A DNA stretch of 64,000 nt from Buttiauxella sp. B2 (GTDB lineage: Bacteria > Pseudomonadota > Gammaproteobacteria > Enterobacterales > Enterobacteriaceae). Where the stretch lies: positions 124,001 to 188,000 of the forward strand of contig NZ_VEXQ01000004.1 of NCBI RefSeq assembly GCF_006376615.1. The letters are read 5' to 3'. Shown in pieces: positions 47,633-56,785 of this stretch. The notes beneath the pieces are model-generated. The model saw only the letters and a list, made by a program, of their open reading frames with translations. It was not told where the DNA came from and searched no databases. Every line of letters starts with the position of its first letter. The stretch's first letter is position 1. Position numbers and translations under genes: made by a program.

Positions 47633-47896
47633 TGCCCGCCTGATTCTCCACCGCTCTCAATATGTGCCAATAATGCCGCTAACCCTTCCGGGAATATCAC
47701 CTCGTTTGTTTCAAGCAGTTCTGCCTGTGACCACCATTTCTGCTCGCTTATCACGTGCTTTTCGTTCTCACTCCAGCCTGCATGCGAAAGCTCTTCCTGC
47801 AAGAGCATCATCACGATGAGAGAAGCGAAACAACAGTACAGCGCCGCTGTTGTTTAGAATAAGTAAGCGAGAAGAAGGACGGGTTCGTAGGCTCAT
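47629..47896 (-). pseudogene. Nudix hydrolase remnant lacking the Nudix box
   Basis: From ATG 47896 the minus strand encodes a typical Nudix N-terminus (MSLRTRPSSRLLILNNSGA, then LLFRFSHRDDALAG), which soon runs into a stop at about 47768. A second frame resumes with a typical Nudix C-terminus (SENEKHVISEQKWWSQAE, then FPEGLAALLAHIE) and ends at 47629. The middle, about 60 residues with the GX5EX7REUXEE catalytic box, is missing and the two parts are out of frame. GCAGG occurs at both sides of the probable junction (about 47775-47795). The gene is inactive by deletion. Confidence 0.75.
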
Positions 47897-49325
47897 TACT
47901 TAGTCCTAATATGGTCGAGGTCCAGGTTTACGTATACAGGCCATTCTATGGCCGGAATGCCTATTAATGTACTAATAACCCCCTGATGAATGCAGGATTA
48001 TCAATAGCAATCTATGTATTCAACATGCCATTTTTAGTGGTTAAAAATGGTTTGTAATTGTCGATTATGAGTGGTAGGCGGAGTTTTAGTGGTATTCGGT
48101 GCATTTCCCTCAGTCTGTTCAAGTTCTCTGCAATGCTAACCCGAGTAAACTATAGGGTCTTAAAGTCAGAGGTATCATTGTTAACTTAATATAATAGATT
48201 GATTTATATGAATAAACTGTAATTTTATTTAACTGGTATAACTAAGGCTGCATCTCTCAAAACAATTTTTTTATCCTCAATTAAAAATCTTTATAAAAAA
48301 AATTCAACTGAAAATAAATATTAATGAAATTTCAGAATAATCCCGGTTGTTTTAATTTTTCGTGGCGTAAGTTCCTGCGGCTGCACGGAGGATGTTTGTT
48401 AGCACAGAAGGGGGGATTTGCCATAGTCCATAGGTATTTATTTTTGATTAAATATAAAATTTTAATTTTACAAATACAGTTTGTAAGGGAATGTCGATTT
48501 GTGTAGGTGGTGACCTCTATAGTTTTGACTTATATAGAGGAAACTTCTTTCTGGCAGAGGGGAAGCCACAAAAATTTTTAGTAAAAAGAGTAAGAGATTT
48601 ATCTTTTGACCATGCTGCCTTGAACCATTGTGTATAAATTGGTATGTAAAAATATATGAAAACATCAATAAACCAGGTAGTTAATCAATTCAATAAATAC
48701 TTAACCAATACGACCAAGGTCATTAAAGATAAAAATGCATTTGTTTTCAATGTGTTATGCTTTTAATTAATTGAGCCTACAACGAAGAGTAATGGCATCC
48801 CTTGTAGGAAAAAACTCAAATTTTATAACCCTACTGCTGTGAGATTTTTCTGATATCTGAGTTTTTGACACAGATAGCCAAACAATAATCAGTGGTGCAT
48901 TTTTGTGCGTTTTATGCATTTAGATGAGATGTTGTTTCCCCTGCCAGCGTAAATTAATAAATGTCACATTAGAATTTTATTACTGATGATTCGTTGTTGC
49001 ACTATATTTTTATTTTTTTATAAAAAACGACTATAAAATATTAAAATGATAATTTTGATATTTATTGTGGATGATGAATCTAATTTATAAATATTCCATA
49101 AATTAAACTGTACATGAGAGTGTATACATGTAATACATGAATTTGATTAATTCAAGTCATTATTAAATAATATTGTTCCAGATAAATGATAAATTATTAA
49201 TCATAATTAAAATAAAGGCGGTTTGTTTGCAACATGTTGTTTTTTATATAAAATAATTCAATTCGCAAAGAGATAATAACGGTGCTAAACATATTTATAG
49301 GTGATTGTGGTAAAGCTATGTAATT
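47897..49325. other. AT-rich region without recognisable genes
   Basis: About 1.4 kb. No open frame here looks coding: the longest are about 60-70 codons without family features or ribosome sites. Base composition is strongly AT-rich compared with the fhlA-yajD side. I see no tRNA, rRNA, insertion sequence or tandem repeat. It could hold regulatory sites for the capsule locus, a small RNA or decayed transferred DNA. Confidence 0.7.
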
Positions 49326-49354
49326 TTGACCTGAAAAATCATACGTAATAGAAT
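49326..49354 (+). promoter_or_regulatory. Sigma70-like promoter of the capsule locus
   Basis: TTGACC, 17 bases, TAGAAT. It would give a 5' leader of about 140 bases containing the ops element before the first gene. Confidence 0.6.
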
Positions 49355-49464
49355 GCTGCTGCATCGGATTTGTCTTACCTTTGTAAGATGTATAAGTGCG
49401 GTACCGCAAGTGTGCAACTAATGAATTTCTCTAATGGTATGCGGATATTTCTGCATTCGCCATG

Positions 49465-49476
49465 GGCGGTAGCTTT
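49465..49476 (+). promoter_or_regulatory. ops element (RfaH recruitment)
   Basis: GGCGGTAGCTTT, compared with the ops consensus GGCGGTAGCGT. It lies in the leader 25 bases before the first capsule gene. RfaH loaded here would suppress polarity across the long AT-rich operon. The rest of the JUMPstart sequence is not recognisable. Confidence 0.8.
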
Positions 49477-49500
49477 GCAAAAAAGAAATAAGGTATTCCC

Positions 49501-50604
49501 ATGAGTAAAGAAATTATCATCATGTTTTTAACAGCGATGACAGTCCTCCTTATCGCTCGTCTGGTGGCCTTGAAATGTGGCCTGGTCGATAAGCCCGGTG
49601 GGCGTAAGCAGCACAAAGGAGAAATTCCTTTGGTCGGCGGGATTTCCTTCTACTGTGCAATAGTGATTTTTTACCTCTTCTGGCCAGAAGTTCTGCCACA
49701 CACCAAAGAAAATTTTCTTCCCTATTTGCTGAGCATTTCATTACTGCTGCTTGTCGGTATTGCAGATGACCGTTTTGACCTACCAGTGATACCGCGCGTT
49801 TTCATCCAGGCATTGTCTGCCGCCGTTATCATGGTAAATGGTTTATACATTCATACATTTGGCCATGTGCTGGGAGAAAACGAGCTGGTGCTCGGCTCAG
49901 TCGGTTATCTGGTGACGTTGCTCGCCACCTGGGCTGCAATCAATGCTTTTAATATGGTTGATGGTGTAGATGGTTTACTCGGTTCGGTTTCTGGCGCGAC
50001 ATTCGCGGCGCTGATGGTGGTTTTCCTGTTGGCGGGCGCACATTTGCGTGCCATGTGGTGCCTGTTGATGATTGTTGCCCTGATCCCTTACCTAATGTTC
50101 AACATGGGTTTGATTGGCAATAAACGCTTGAAAGTGTTTATGGGTGATGCGGGTAGCATGGTCATTGGCTTTACGATGCTATGGCTTGTGATTCTGGGAA
50201 GCCAGGGTGACGAAGCTGTTATGGCACCTGTTACCGCGCTGTGGGTGATAGCGCTGCCGCTGATGGACATGGTAACCATCATGGTGCGCCGTTTGCGCCG
50301 CGGACATAGCCCATTCCGCCCTGATCGTGACCACTTACACCATATTTTAATACGTAGTGGGTTAACTAGCCGCCAGACGGTGCTGGTCATGACTCTACTT
50401 ACTGCAACATTTGCCGGCGTTGGGATTATCCTTTCCCAGTTTGGCGCTGCGGATTGGCTCTCATTGGCCGTGTTCCTTGGCCTGTTTACCAGCTACTTGC
50501 TGGTGAACAATAAGCTCCAAAAACGTAACCCGGATATAAGACCACAAAAAAAACAGCCGCATAACATTAGTGCTGGTGTCGACATACCTGCCGGTAATCG
50601 TTAA
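49501..50604 (+). CDS. WecA-type undecaprenyl-phosphate GlcNAc-1-phosphate transferase
   Basis: Polytopic inner-membrane enzyme of 367 residues, the same length as E. coli WecA, that starts a repeat unit by moving a hexosamine phosphate from a UDP-sugar to undecaprenyl phosphate. About eleven hydrophobic segments and the family motifs are seen: [28 protein letters not shown] and the cytoplasmic HxHH-type RDHLHH. The N-terminus and tail differ from WecA, and the ECA wec cluster is not here, so this is probably a paralogue dedicated to this capsule. It is first in the operon behind the ops site and is followed by a terminator-like hairpin. Confidence 0.88.
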   Translation: MSKEIIIMFLTAMTVLLIARLVALKCGLVDKPGGRKQHKGEIPLVGGISFYCAIVIFYLFWPEVLPHTKENFLPYLLSISLLLLVGIADDRFDLPVIPRVFIQALSAAVIMVNGLYIHTFGHVLGENELVLGSVGYLVTLLATWAAINAFNMVDGVDGLLGSVSGATFAALMVVFLLAGAHLRAMWCLLMIVALIPYLMFNMGLIGNKRLKVFMGDAGSMVIGFTMLWLVILGSQGDEAVMAPVTALWVIALPLMDMVTIMVRRLRRGHSPFRPDRDHLHHILIRSGLTSRQTVLVMTLLTATFAGVGIILSQFGAADWLSLAVFLGLFTSYLLVNNKLQKRNPDIRPQKKQPHNISAGVDIPAGNR

Positions 50605-50629
50605 CTCCCCCCCGATTTCTCTTTGCATA

Positions 50630-50656
50630 AAAACCCAGCTCTGCTGGGTTTTACAC
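50630..50656 (+). terminator. Hairpin between the initiating transferase gene and wza
   Basis: Ten-base-pair stem AAAACCCAGC/GCTGGGTTTT, loop TCT, T-rich 3' flank. It probably acts as a partial terminator that RfaH-modified polymerase can pass. Confidence 0.8.
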
Positions 50657-50680
50657 ATTTTAATGAACCAAGTGACCAAC

Positions 50681-51817
50681 ATGATGATTGCAAAACTAGC
50701 AGCTGTTCCATTATTGATTTCAGCTGCTTTACTGAGCGGCTGTACCATTGTTCCTGGCAGTAACCTCACCACCTCCGGTAAGACCATCGTCAATAAAGAC
50801 GACACCAGCGCTAACATCAACGACAAAGTCAACGTCTATACCGTGACACCGAAACTGATTGAGTCGCTAAACCCTGCACCTGTAGTCGCCCGCACGAATC
50901 CGCAACTGGAAGAAGAAGTACAAAACTACCAATACCGCATTGGTGTGGGTGATGTATTGATGGTTACCGTTTGGGATCACCCGGAATTAACCACGCCAGC
51001 GGGCCAATACCGTAGCGCTTCCGACACCGGTAACTGGGTTCAGTCTGACGGCACTATTTTCTACCCGTACGCGGGCAAGGTGAAAGTGGTTGGCCGTACG
51101 CTCGCCCAACTGCGCGAAGAGTTGACCACTAAACTGGCGGCTTATATTGAATCCCCACAAATCGATATCAGCGTTGCGGCTTTCCGTTCCCAAAAAGCTT
51201 ACGTAACTGGCGAAGTTGTCCGTTCTGGTCAGATGGCGATTACCAACGTGCCGTTGACCATTATGGATGCGATAAACCAGGCGGGCGGCCTTGCCGAAAA
51301 CGCAGACTGGAATAACGCGGTTCTGACCCACAACGGCAAAGACGAGCGCATCTCCCTTCAGGCGTTGATGAAGAATGGCGACCTGAAACAAAACCGCCTG
51401 CTGTACAACGGCGACATTCTGTTTGTGCCGCGCAACGATGACCTGAAAGTGTTCGTGATGGGTGAAGTGAAAAAACAAACCACTCTAAAAATGGACCGCA
51501 GCGGTATGACGCTGACCGAAGCGCTGGGCAATGCGGAAGGTATCGACCAGATGAGTGCAGATGCGACCGGCATTTTCGTTATCCGCTCAACGCGCGGTAA
51601 AGACACCAGCGGCAAGATAGCGAACGTCTACCAACTGAATGTTTCTGATGCCACCGCTCTAATCATGGGTACCGAATTCAAACTGCAGCCGTATGACGTT
51701 GTTTACGTTACCACTGCGCCAATTACCCGTTGGAACCGTGTGCTGAGCCAGTTAGTCCCAACCATTTCTGGGGTTAACGACATTACTGATTCCGTTCGTA
51801 TGATTAAGCAGTGGTAA
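50681..51817 (+). CDS. wza: Wza, outer-membrane polysaccharide export lipoprotein
   Basis: Octameric outer-membrane channel protein of 378 residues (E. coli Wza/GfcE 379). Signal peptide and lipobox LLSGC (Cys21), then the polysaccharide export domain ([21 protein letters not shown]), two SLBB-type domains, and a C-terminal amphipathic helix ending RMIKQW. Segments such as [16 protein letters not shown] and [20 protein letters not shown] resemble GfcE at least as much as colanic-acid Wza. The start at 50681 is chosen for the signal peptide; ribosome sites are weak and an ATG at 50663 is possible. Confidence 0.94.
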   Translation: MMIAKLAAVPLLISAALLSGCTIVPGSNLTTSGKTIVNKDDTSANINDKVNVYTVTPKLIESLNPAPVVARTNPQLEEEVQNYQYRIGVGDVLMVTVWDHPELTTPAGQYRSASDTGNWVQSDGTIFYPYAGKVKVVGRTLAQLREELTTKLAAYIESPQIDISVAAFRSQKAYVTGEVVRSGQMAITNVPLTIMDAINQAGGLAENADWNNAVLTHNGKDERISLQALMKNGDLKQNRLLYNGDILFVPRNDDLKVFVMGEVKKQTTLKMDRSGMTLTEALGNAEGIDQMSADATGIFVIRSTRGKDTSGKIANVYQLNVSDATALIMGTEFKLQPYDVVYVTTAPITRWNRVLSQLVPTISGVNDITDSVRMIKQW

Positions 51818-51819
51818 CT

Positions 51820-52254
51820 ATGTTTGATTCTATTTTAATTGTTTGTATCGGCAATATCTGCCGCTCCCCAACAGGGGAGCGTTTAATGCGTGCCAGCCTA
51901 CCGGGTAAAAAAATTGATTCCGCAGGGTTAGGTGCATTGGTGGGTGAAGGGGCGAACCCGATGGCGGCAGAAGTTGCCGCTGAACACGGGGTTTGTCTGG
52001 ACGGGCATTGTGCGCAGGCATTTTCATCAAGTCTTGCCATGCAATACGACCTGATTCTGGTGATGGAAAACTCCCACCTCGAACGCATTAAAAAAAGCTA
52101 CCCAGAAGTGAGCGGCAAAACCATGTTATTTGGGCACTGGCAAAATCAGCTGGAAATAGGCGACCCCTATAAGAAAAGCCGCGAGATGTACCAACTGGTT
52201 TATACCCAACTTGCCCAAAGCACCGCGCGTTGGGTCCTGGCGTTAAAGAAATAG
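51820..52254 (+). CDS. wzb: Wzb, low-molecular-weight tyrosine phosphatase
   Basis: Cytoplasmic phosphatase of 144 residues that removes phosphate from the Wzc tyrosine tail. The P-loop CIGNICRS near the N-terminus (Cys nucleophile, Arg) and the general-acid loop GDPYKKSR are present. ATG 51820 lies 2 bases after the wza stop. It resembles both Wzb (SAGLGALVG) and Etp (PTGERL) types. Confidence 0.95.
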   Translation: MFDSILIVCIGNICRSPTGERLMRASLPGKKIDSAGLGALVGEGANPMAAEVAAEHGVCLDGHCAQAFSSSLAMQYDLILVMENSHLERIKKSYPEVSGKTMLFGHWQNQLEIGDPYKKSREMYQLVYTQLAQSTARWVLALKK

Positions 52255-52276
52255 AACAGATAAGAGATTCGATTAA

Positions 52277-54421
52277 ATGTCAGAACAAATTTCAACGATG
52301 AATAAAAGCAATAATAAAAGTAGCGATCAGCTAGACCTGAATGAATTTGTTGGCGTGCTACAAGATAATAAATGGAAGATAGTTACAATTACAGTGCTGT
52401 TTACTCTGGCAAGCATTGCTTATGCATTACTGGCAACACCGATTTATAGTGCCAGTGCTCTGGTACAGGTGGAGCAAAGTGCGGGTAGCAGTGTACTGAG
52501 CAAGCTTTCAGATATTATGCCGGACAGCAAGCCAGAGTCGCAGACTGAAATTGGCCTAATAAAATCCCGTATGGTACTGGGACAGACGGTTGATGAGTTG
52601 GCACTTGATACAGTAGTTGAAGAGAAACATTTTCCACTGCTCGGTAAAGGCTTAGCACGTTTATTAGGTCACCACGATGGTAAGATAGCTATTTCCCGTC
52701 TGGCAGTGCCAGATGAATTACAAGATATGCCATTTACACTGACAGTACTTTCACCAACTCGCTATAGTGTCACTATTGATGATGCAACCTTACAGGGCGA
52801 GACCGGTGTCCTATTGTCTAAGGATGATATTAACCTACTTGTTAGTGAAATTGCAGCGCCTGAGGGAACTACTTTTGTGGTCACTAAGCAGGAGAAGCTA
52901 ACGGCGATTAACCAACTGCTGGATAATTTTTCTGTAGCAGATTTAAGCAAAGACAGCGGTATGTTGCAGCTAACTTATAAAGGTGAGAGCGCCAAAAAGG
53001 CCACACAAGTTTTAAACAGTATCAGCAATAATTACCTGCAACAGAATGTGGGCCGCAAATCTGAAGAAGCAGCAAAAAGCCTTGAGTTTCTGAAAGAACA
53101 ATTACCACTGGTACGTAGCAAACTGGATGAAGCTGAAAGCCGTTTAAACCAATTCCGCCAAAAGAATGAATCAGTTGATTTAACGTTAGAGGCAAAATCT
53201 GTCCTGGATAATACGGTTGCTCTGGAAACACAGATTAATGAACTGACCTTTAAAGAGGCTGAGATTTCCAAACTATATACTCGCGATCACCCGGCATACC
53301 GTACCCTTCTCGAAAAGAAAGCGCTATTAATGAAAGAGCGCGACAAGCTTAATACGCGTATTGGGAATATGCCAAAAACGCAACAGGAGATTTTAAGCCT
53401 GACGCGTGATGTTCAGTCCGGACAGGAGGTATATATGCTTTTGTTAAATAAGCAACAGGAGCTGAATATTAATAAAGCTAGTACTGTCGGGAATGTGCGT
53501 ATTATTGATAGCGCAGTAGCAGAGAGAAAACCAGTTGAGCCAAAGAAGGTTATAATAGTCGCACTAAGCATCATTTTGGGGTTATTTACGTCAATAGGAT
53601 TTTGTTTGTTGCGTCGTTTGTTACATAGTGGAATTGAAAGTAGTGAACAGATTGAGAATTTAGGATTGAATGTGTATGCTGTTATCCCTGTATCAAAATG
53701 GCTCAAAGATAAAAATCTTAAGCTGACAAAAGACAAACGTAAAAATGTACGTTCGGTTAACTTGCTAGCGAAAGATAACCCAACGGATTTATCTGTTGAA
53801 GCTATCCGTAGCCTGCGCACCAGTTTGCATTTTGCAATGATGCAAGCAGAAAATAATATTTTATTAATTTCTGGTGCAACACCAGAAGCGGGGAAAACTT
53901 TTGTTAGCTGCAACCTTGCTGCTGTTATTGCTCAGTCGGGCAAAAAAACCCTACTTATAGATGCAGATTTACGTAAAGGTCAAGTTCATCATGTACTTGG
54001 TTGTCGTGAAGGAAATGGTCTTTCAGATGTTTTAGTTGGTAGCAAAATGTTCAGTGAGGTTATTCAAAAGACCGAAGTTACAAATCTAGAATTTATTTCT
54101 CGCGGACAAATCCCACCAAACCCCTCAGAATTGTTAATGAACTCTAATTTTAAGAAATTGATTGACTGGGCAGCCAGTAATTACGACTTGGTTATTGTGG
54201 ACACTCCACCAGTGTTAGCTGTTAGTGATGCATGTATTGCTGCTAAATATGCAGGTACCACAATGTTGGTGGCGCGTTTCCAGAAAAATACTCTGAAAGA
54301 AATTGAAACATCTGCTAAGCGCTTTGAGCAAAACAATTTAACTATAAGTGGCGTTATATTTAATGGCATGGAAAAGAGAGCCAGTAATTATTATGAATAC
54401 GGAAGTTACGCATATAAGTGA
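52277..54421 (+). CDS. wzc: Wzc, polysaccharide co-polymerase / tyrosine kinase
   Basis: Inner-membrane protein of 714 residues controlling capsule chain length and export. Membrane helix at about 33-52, Wzz-type periplasmic domain with long coiled coils (about 60-425), second helix (about 428-448), then a cytoplasmic BY-kinase domain: Walker A SGATPEAGKTF, Walker A' LLIDADLRKG, Walker B LVIVDTPPV. The tail NYYEYGSYAYK is the Tyr cluster that is autophosphorylated and reset by Wzb. Codon and base usage turn more AT-rich through this gene. Confidence 0.96.
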   Translation: MSEQISTMNKSNNKSSDQLDLNEFVGVLQDNKWKIVTITVLFTLASIAYALLATPIYSASALVQVEQSAGSSVLSKLSDIMPDSKPESQTEIGLIKSRMVLGQTVDELALDTVVEEKHFPLLGKGLARLLGHHDGKIAISRLAVPDELQDMPFTLTVLSPTRYSVTIDDATLQGETGVLLSKDDINLLVSEIAAPEGTTFVVTKQEKLTAINQLLDNFSVADLSKDSGMLQLTYKGESAKKATQVLNSISNNYLQQNVGRKSEEAAKSLEFLKEQLPLVRSKLDEAESRLNQFRQKNESVDLTLEAKSVLDNTVALETQINELTFKEAEISKLYTRDHPAYRTLLEKKALLMKERDKLNTRIGNMPKTQQEILSLTRDVQSGQEVYMLLLNKQQELNINKASTVGNVRIIDSAVAERKPVEPKKVIIVALSIILGLFTSIGFCLLRRLLHSGIESSEQIENLGLNVYAVIPVSKWLKDKNLKLTKDKRKNVRSVNLLAKDNPTDLSVEAIRSLRTSLHFAMMQAENNILLISGATPEAGKTFVSCNLAAVIAQSGKKTLLIDADLRKGQVHHVLGCREGNGLSDVLVGSKMFSEVIQKTEVTNLEFISRGQIPPNPSELLMNSNFKKLIDWAASNYDLVIVDTPPVLAVSDACIAAKYAGTTMLVARFQKNTLKEIETSAKRFEQNNLTISGVIFNGMEKRASNYYEYGSYAYK

Positions 54422-54500
54422 AAACTCACGGATGTCAATAGTTAATGTCTTTGTAATGTTGCATGCATGTAATGCTCCCGAAAATAAGAAGGGTTGAGAA

Positions 54501-55382
54501 GTGATTTCAGTAGGCATTCTTTCATATAAAAGAACAGATTTACTGTTGTTGACACTATTAGATATTGTGAAAACACAGAATGAAATTGAACTAGTATTGC
54601 TTAATAACAATGAAGATGTTTGCATATATCAAGAAATAACAAGTATCATTTCTCAAAACAAAAAAATAACGCTTAAATATATATGGGATAATGTAAATTA
54701 TGGGGTGGCTATTGGCCGAAGAAAAATTGTCGATGAATGCTCAGGGGATATACTTTTTGTATTTGATGATGACATCCACATAGAAAATATAGATACTATA
54801 TTTGATTTGTGTCTTGATTCCTTCATTGCGGATGAGTCGTTAGCTAGCATAGCATTTAACATAAAGGAATATGATACTTGCATAAATAACATATTTGAAA
54901 TCCCTCATAAAAATAAAAAAATAAATATGGATGAAGAGTTTTATACTTATTATGTAATTGGGGCAGGGAACGCAATAGATGTAGGGAAGTCTAGGAGTGT
55001 AGGCAATTACCCGAAAGACTTTGGTTTATATGGCTTTGAAGAAATTGATTTATCATTTAGGTTGATAAATGCAGGTTATAAAATAAAATATATTCCAGAA
55101 TGTATTGTTTATCATAAAAAGTCTCCCGATGGTAGATTTTCAAATAAAACAACAAATCAGCTTGCCTTTATAAACAGAAGTAAGATGGCTAAGCGATATT
55201 TAAAGAATAGATATTTCATATCTTGTCTTATTGTTAGAGGGGTTTTTTGCATCATGAAAACTAAAGATATTAACCTTTGTATGTCAGGTATTAGAGAGGT
55301 TCTGAATGATAGTAAGAATGAAAAATTCAATGATACTTTTTATAAGTATGTGAAAAGTGTCAATGGTTTTTTATATTGGTAG
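54501..55382 (+). CDS. Glycosyltransferase family 2
   Basis: Cytoplasmic GT-A glycosyltransferase of 293 residues. It begins VGILSYKRTDLLLLTLLDI. The metal-binding acidic motif is FVFDDDIHIE (near residue 95), and YGFEEIDLSFRLINAGYKI carries the likely catalytic acid. The start is a GTG preceded by GAAGGG. It is the first of the AT-rich serotype-specific genes, after a 79-base gap from wzc. Donor and acceptor sugars cannot be predicted. Confidence 0.85.
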   Translation: MISVGILSYKRTDLLLLTLLDIVKTQNEIELVLLNNNEDVCIYQEITSIISQNKKITLKYIWDNVNYGVAIGRRKIVDECSGDILFVFDDDIHIENIDTIFDLCLDSFIADESLASIAFNIKEYDTCINNIFEIPHKNKKINMDEEFYTYYVIGAGNAIDVGKSRSVGNYPKDFGLYGFEEIDLSFRLINAGYKIKYIPECIVYHKKSPDGRFSNKTTNQLAFINRSKMAKRYLKNRYFISCLIVRGVFCIMKTKDINLCMSGIREVLNDSKNEKFNDTFYKYVKSVNGFLYW

Positions 55383-55414
55383 TGTTTCATTTTTATCATA
55401 AAGGACATTTAAGA

Positions 55415-56767
55415 ATGAAAAATATAGCAGTTATTTTAGCTTGTGGCATTGGCGCTCGCTTTGGTGCAAAAATCCCTAAGCAATTTGTTAAACTAGCAGG
55501 CAAACCAGTTATCCAATATACGTTGGAAGCATTTCAAAAATCATATTTAATCGATGGTATCATAGTTGTAACGAATGAAGAGTATATTGATTTTGTAAAT
55601 AATTTAACAATAGAAAATGGTATTCATAAGGTTGAGAAAGTAATTTGTGGTGGAAAGGAAAGATATCATTCCTCTTGGTCCGCGATACAAGCAATTGAAT
55701 TGGAAGAATGTAATGTTATTTTTCACGATGCGGTAAGACCATTTATTTCACAAAGAATAATACATGATTGTGTCAAGGCATTGGAACAGTGGAATGCAGT
55801 TGATGTTGTCGTTGATGCGGTAGATACGATAGTCAGAATTAAAGATAACAAGATCATGTCTATCCCTGATAGGCGCTTTTTAGGAAGAGGGCAGACACCA
55901 CAAGCATTTAAAAAGTCTGTTATTGAAAATGCATACAAAAAGTTTTTAAGTCAGCAGGAAAAAGTTGCTTCAGATGATTGTGGTATATTATTGAAATACT
56001 CTCCTTCAGAGCCTATTTACGTTGTTAAAGGTGATGAATCAAACTTTAAAATAACACATCAGCAGGATATCTATTTAGCAGACAATATAATTAAAGATGG
56101 TTATGTCAACCAATCGGCAGGGGATGAAAATGAAATAGAAAGAAATATTAGTGATAAAGTCGTAGTCATTTTTGGAGGAAGTAGTGGGATCGGTGAGTCA
56201 ATTTTTTCACAAGCTAGAATATATGGTGCGAATGTGTACTCATTTAGTCGTGAGAATGACTGTGATATCACCAATAATGATAATATAAAGCATGCCTTAG
56301 AGAAGGTTTATAATATTGAACAAAGGATAGATTTCATAATTAATACAGCCGGTGTATTAATTAAAAAACCACTTGAATTTATGTCTGATGAGGAAGTTAT
56401 ATTAAGCTGTAATGTCAATTACATTGGTGCTATTCAAGTTGCTAAGTTGTCATACAAATATTTGAAAGAAAGTAAAGGTATGCTTATTAATTTTTCCTCT
56501 AGTTCATATACAAGAGGGCGGTCTAATTATAGTCTTTATTCATCAAGCAAAGCTGCAATAGTTAATTTTACCCAAGCCTTATCTGAAGAATGGTTGAGTG
56601 TTAATGTTAACTGTATTAATCCCGAAAGGACTGATACACCAATGAGACGTAAAAACTTTGGCATCGAACCAACAGAATCATTATTAACTGCAGAGGAGGT
56701 GGCGAATACAACTCTTTCAGTAATGGCCTCATTATGCACAGGTCAAATTATAACAATAAGAAAGTAA
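55415..56767 (+). CDS. Bifunctional CDP-ribitol synthase (Bcs1/Acs1-like)
   Basis: Two-domain enzyme of 450 residues. The N-terminal IspD/TarI-type cytidylyltransferase (about 1-230) shows AVILACGIGARFGAKIPKQF, HDAVRPFI and RGQTPQAF. The C-terminal short-chain reductase (about 250-450) has the nucleotide motif GGSSGIGES, NTAGVL, active Ser in NFSSSSY and YSSSK as Tyr-x3-Lys. This arrangement is that of Haemophilus influenzae Bcs1/Acs1, which reduces ribulose 5-phosphate and makes CDP-ribitol. It therefore predicts ribitol phosphate in the capsule. ATG 55415 follows AAGGA; the longer frame overlaps the upstream gene. Very AT-rich. Confidence 0.85.
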   Translation: MKNIAVILACGIGARFGAKIPKQFVKLAGKPVIQYTLEAFQKSYLIDGIIVVTNEEYIDFVNNLTIENGIHKVEKVICGGKERYHSSWSAIQAIELEECNVIFHDAVRPFISQRIIHDCVKALEQWNAVDVVVDAVDTIVRIKDNKIMSIPDRRFLGRGQTPQAFKKSVIENAYKKFLSQQEKVASDDCGILLKYSPSEPIYVVKGDESNFKITHQQDIYLADNIIKDGYVNQSAGDENEIERNISDKVVVIFGGSSGIGESIFSQARIYGANVYSFSRENDCDITNNDNIKHALEKVYNIEQRIDFIINTAGVLIKKPLEFMSDEEVILSCNVNYIGAIQVAKLSYKYLKESKGMLINFSSSSYTRGRSNYSLYSSSKAAIVNFTQALSEEWLSVNVNCINPERTDTPMRRKNFGIEPTESLLTAEEVANTTLSVMASLCTGQIITIRK

Positions 56768-56785
56768 ACTGAAATGGATAATTGA

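Noticed and set aside
48324-48506. 60-codon frame in the AT-rich gap
   Set aside because: No ribosome site, no signal or domain, and length expected by chance in AT-rich DNA.
49197-49409. 70-codon minus-strand frame before the capsule promoter
   Set aside because: Covers the predicted promoter, lacks a ribosome site and any recognisable feature.
49440-49500. Full JUMPstart sequence
   Set aside because: Only the ops part is recognisable; the longer 39-base JUMPstart consensus is not.
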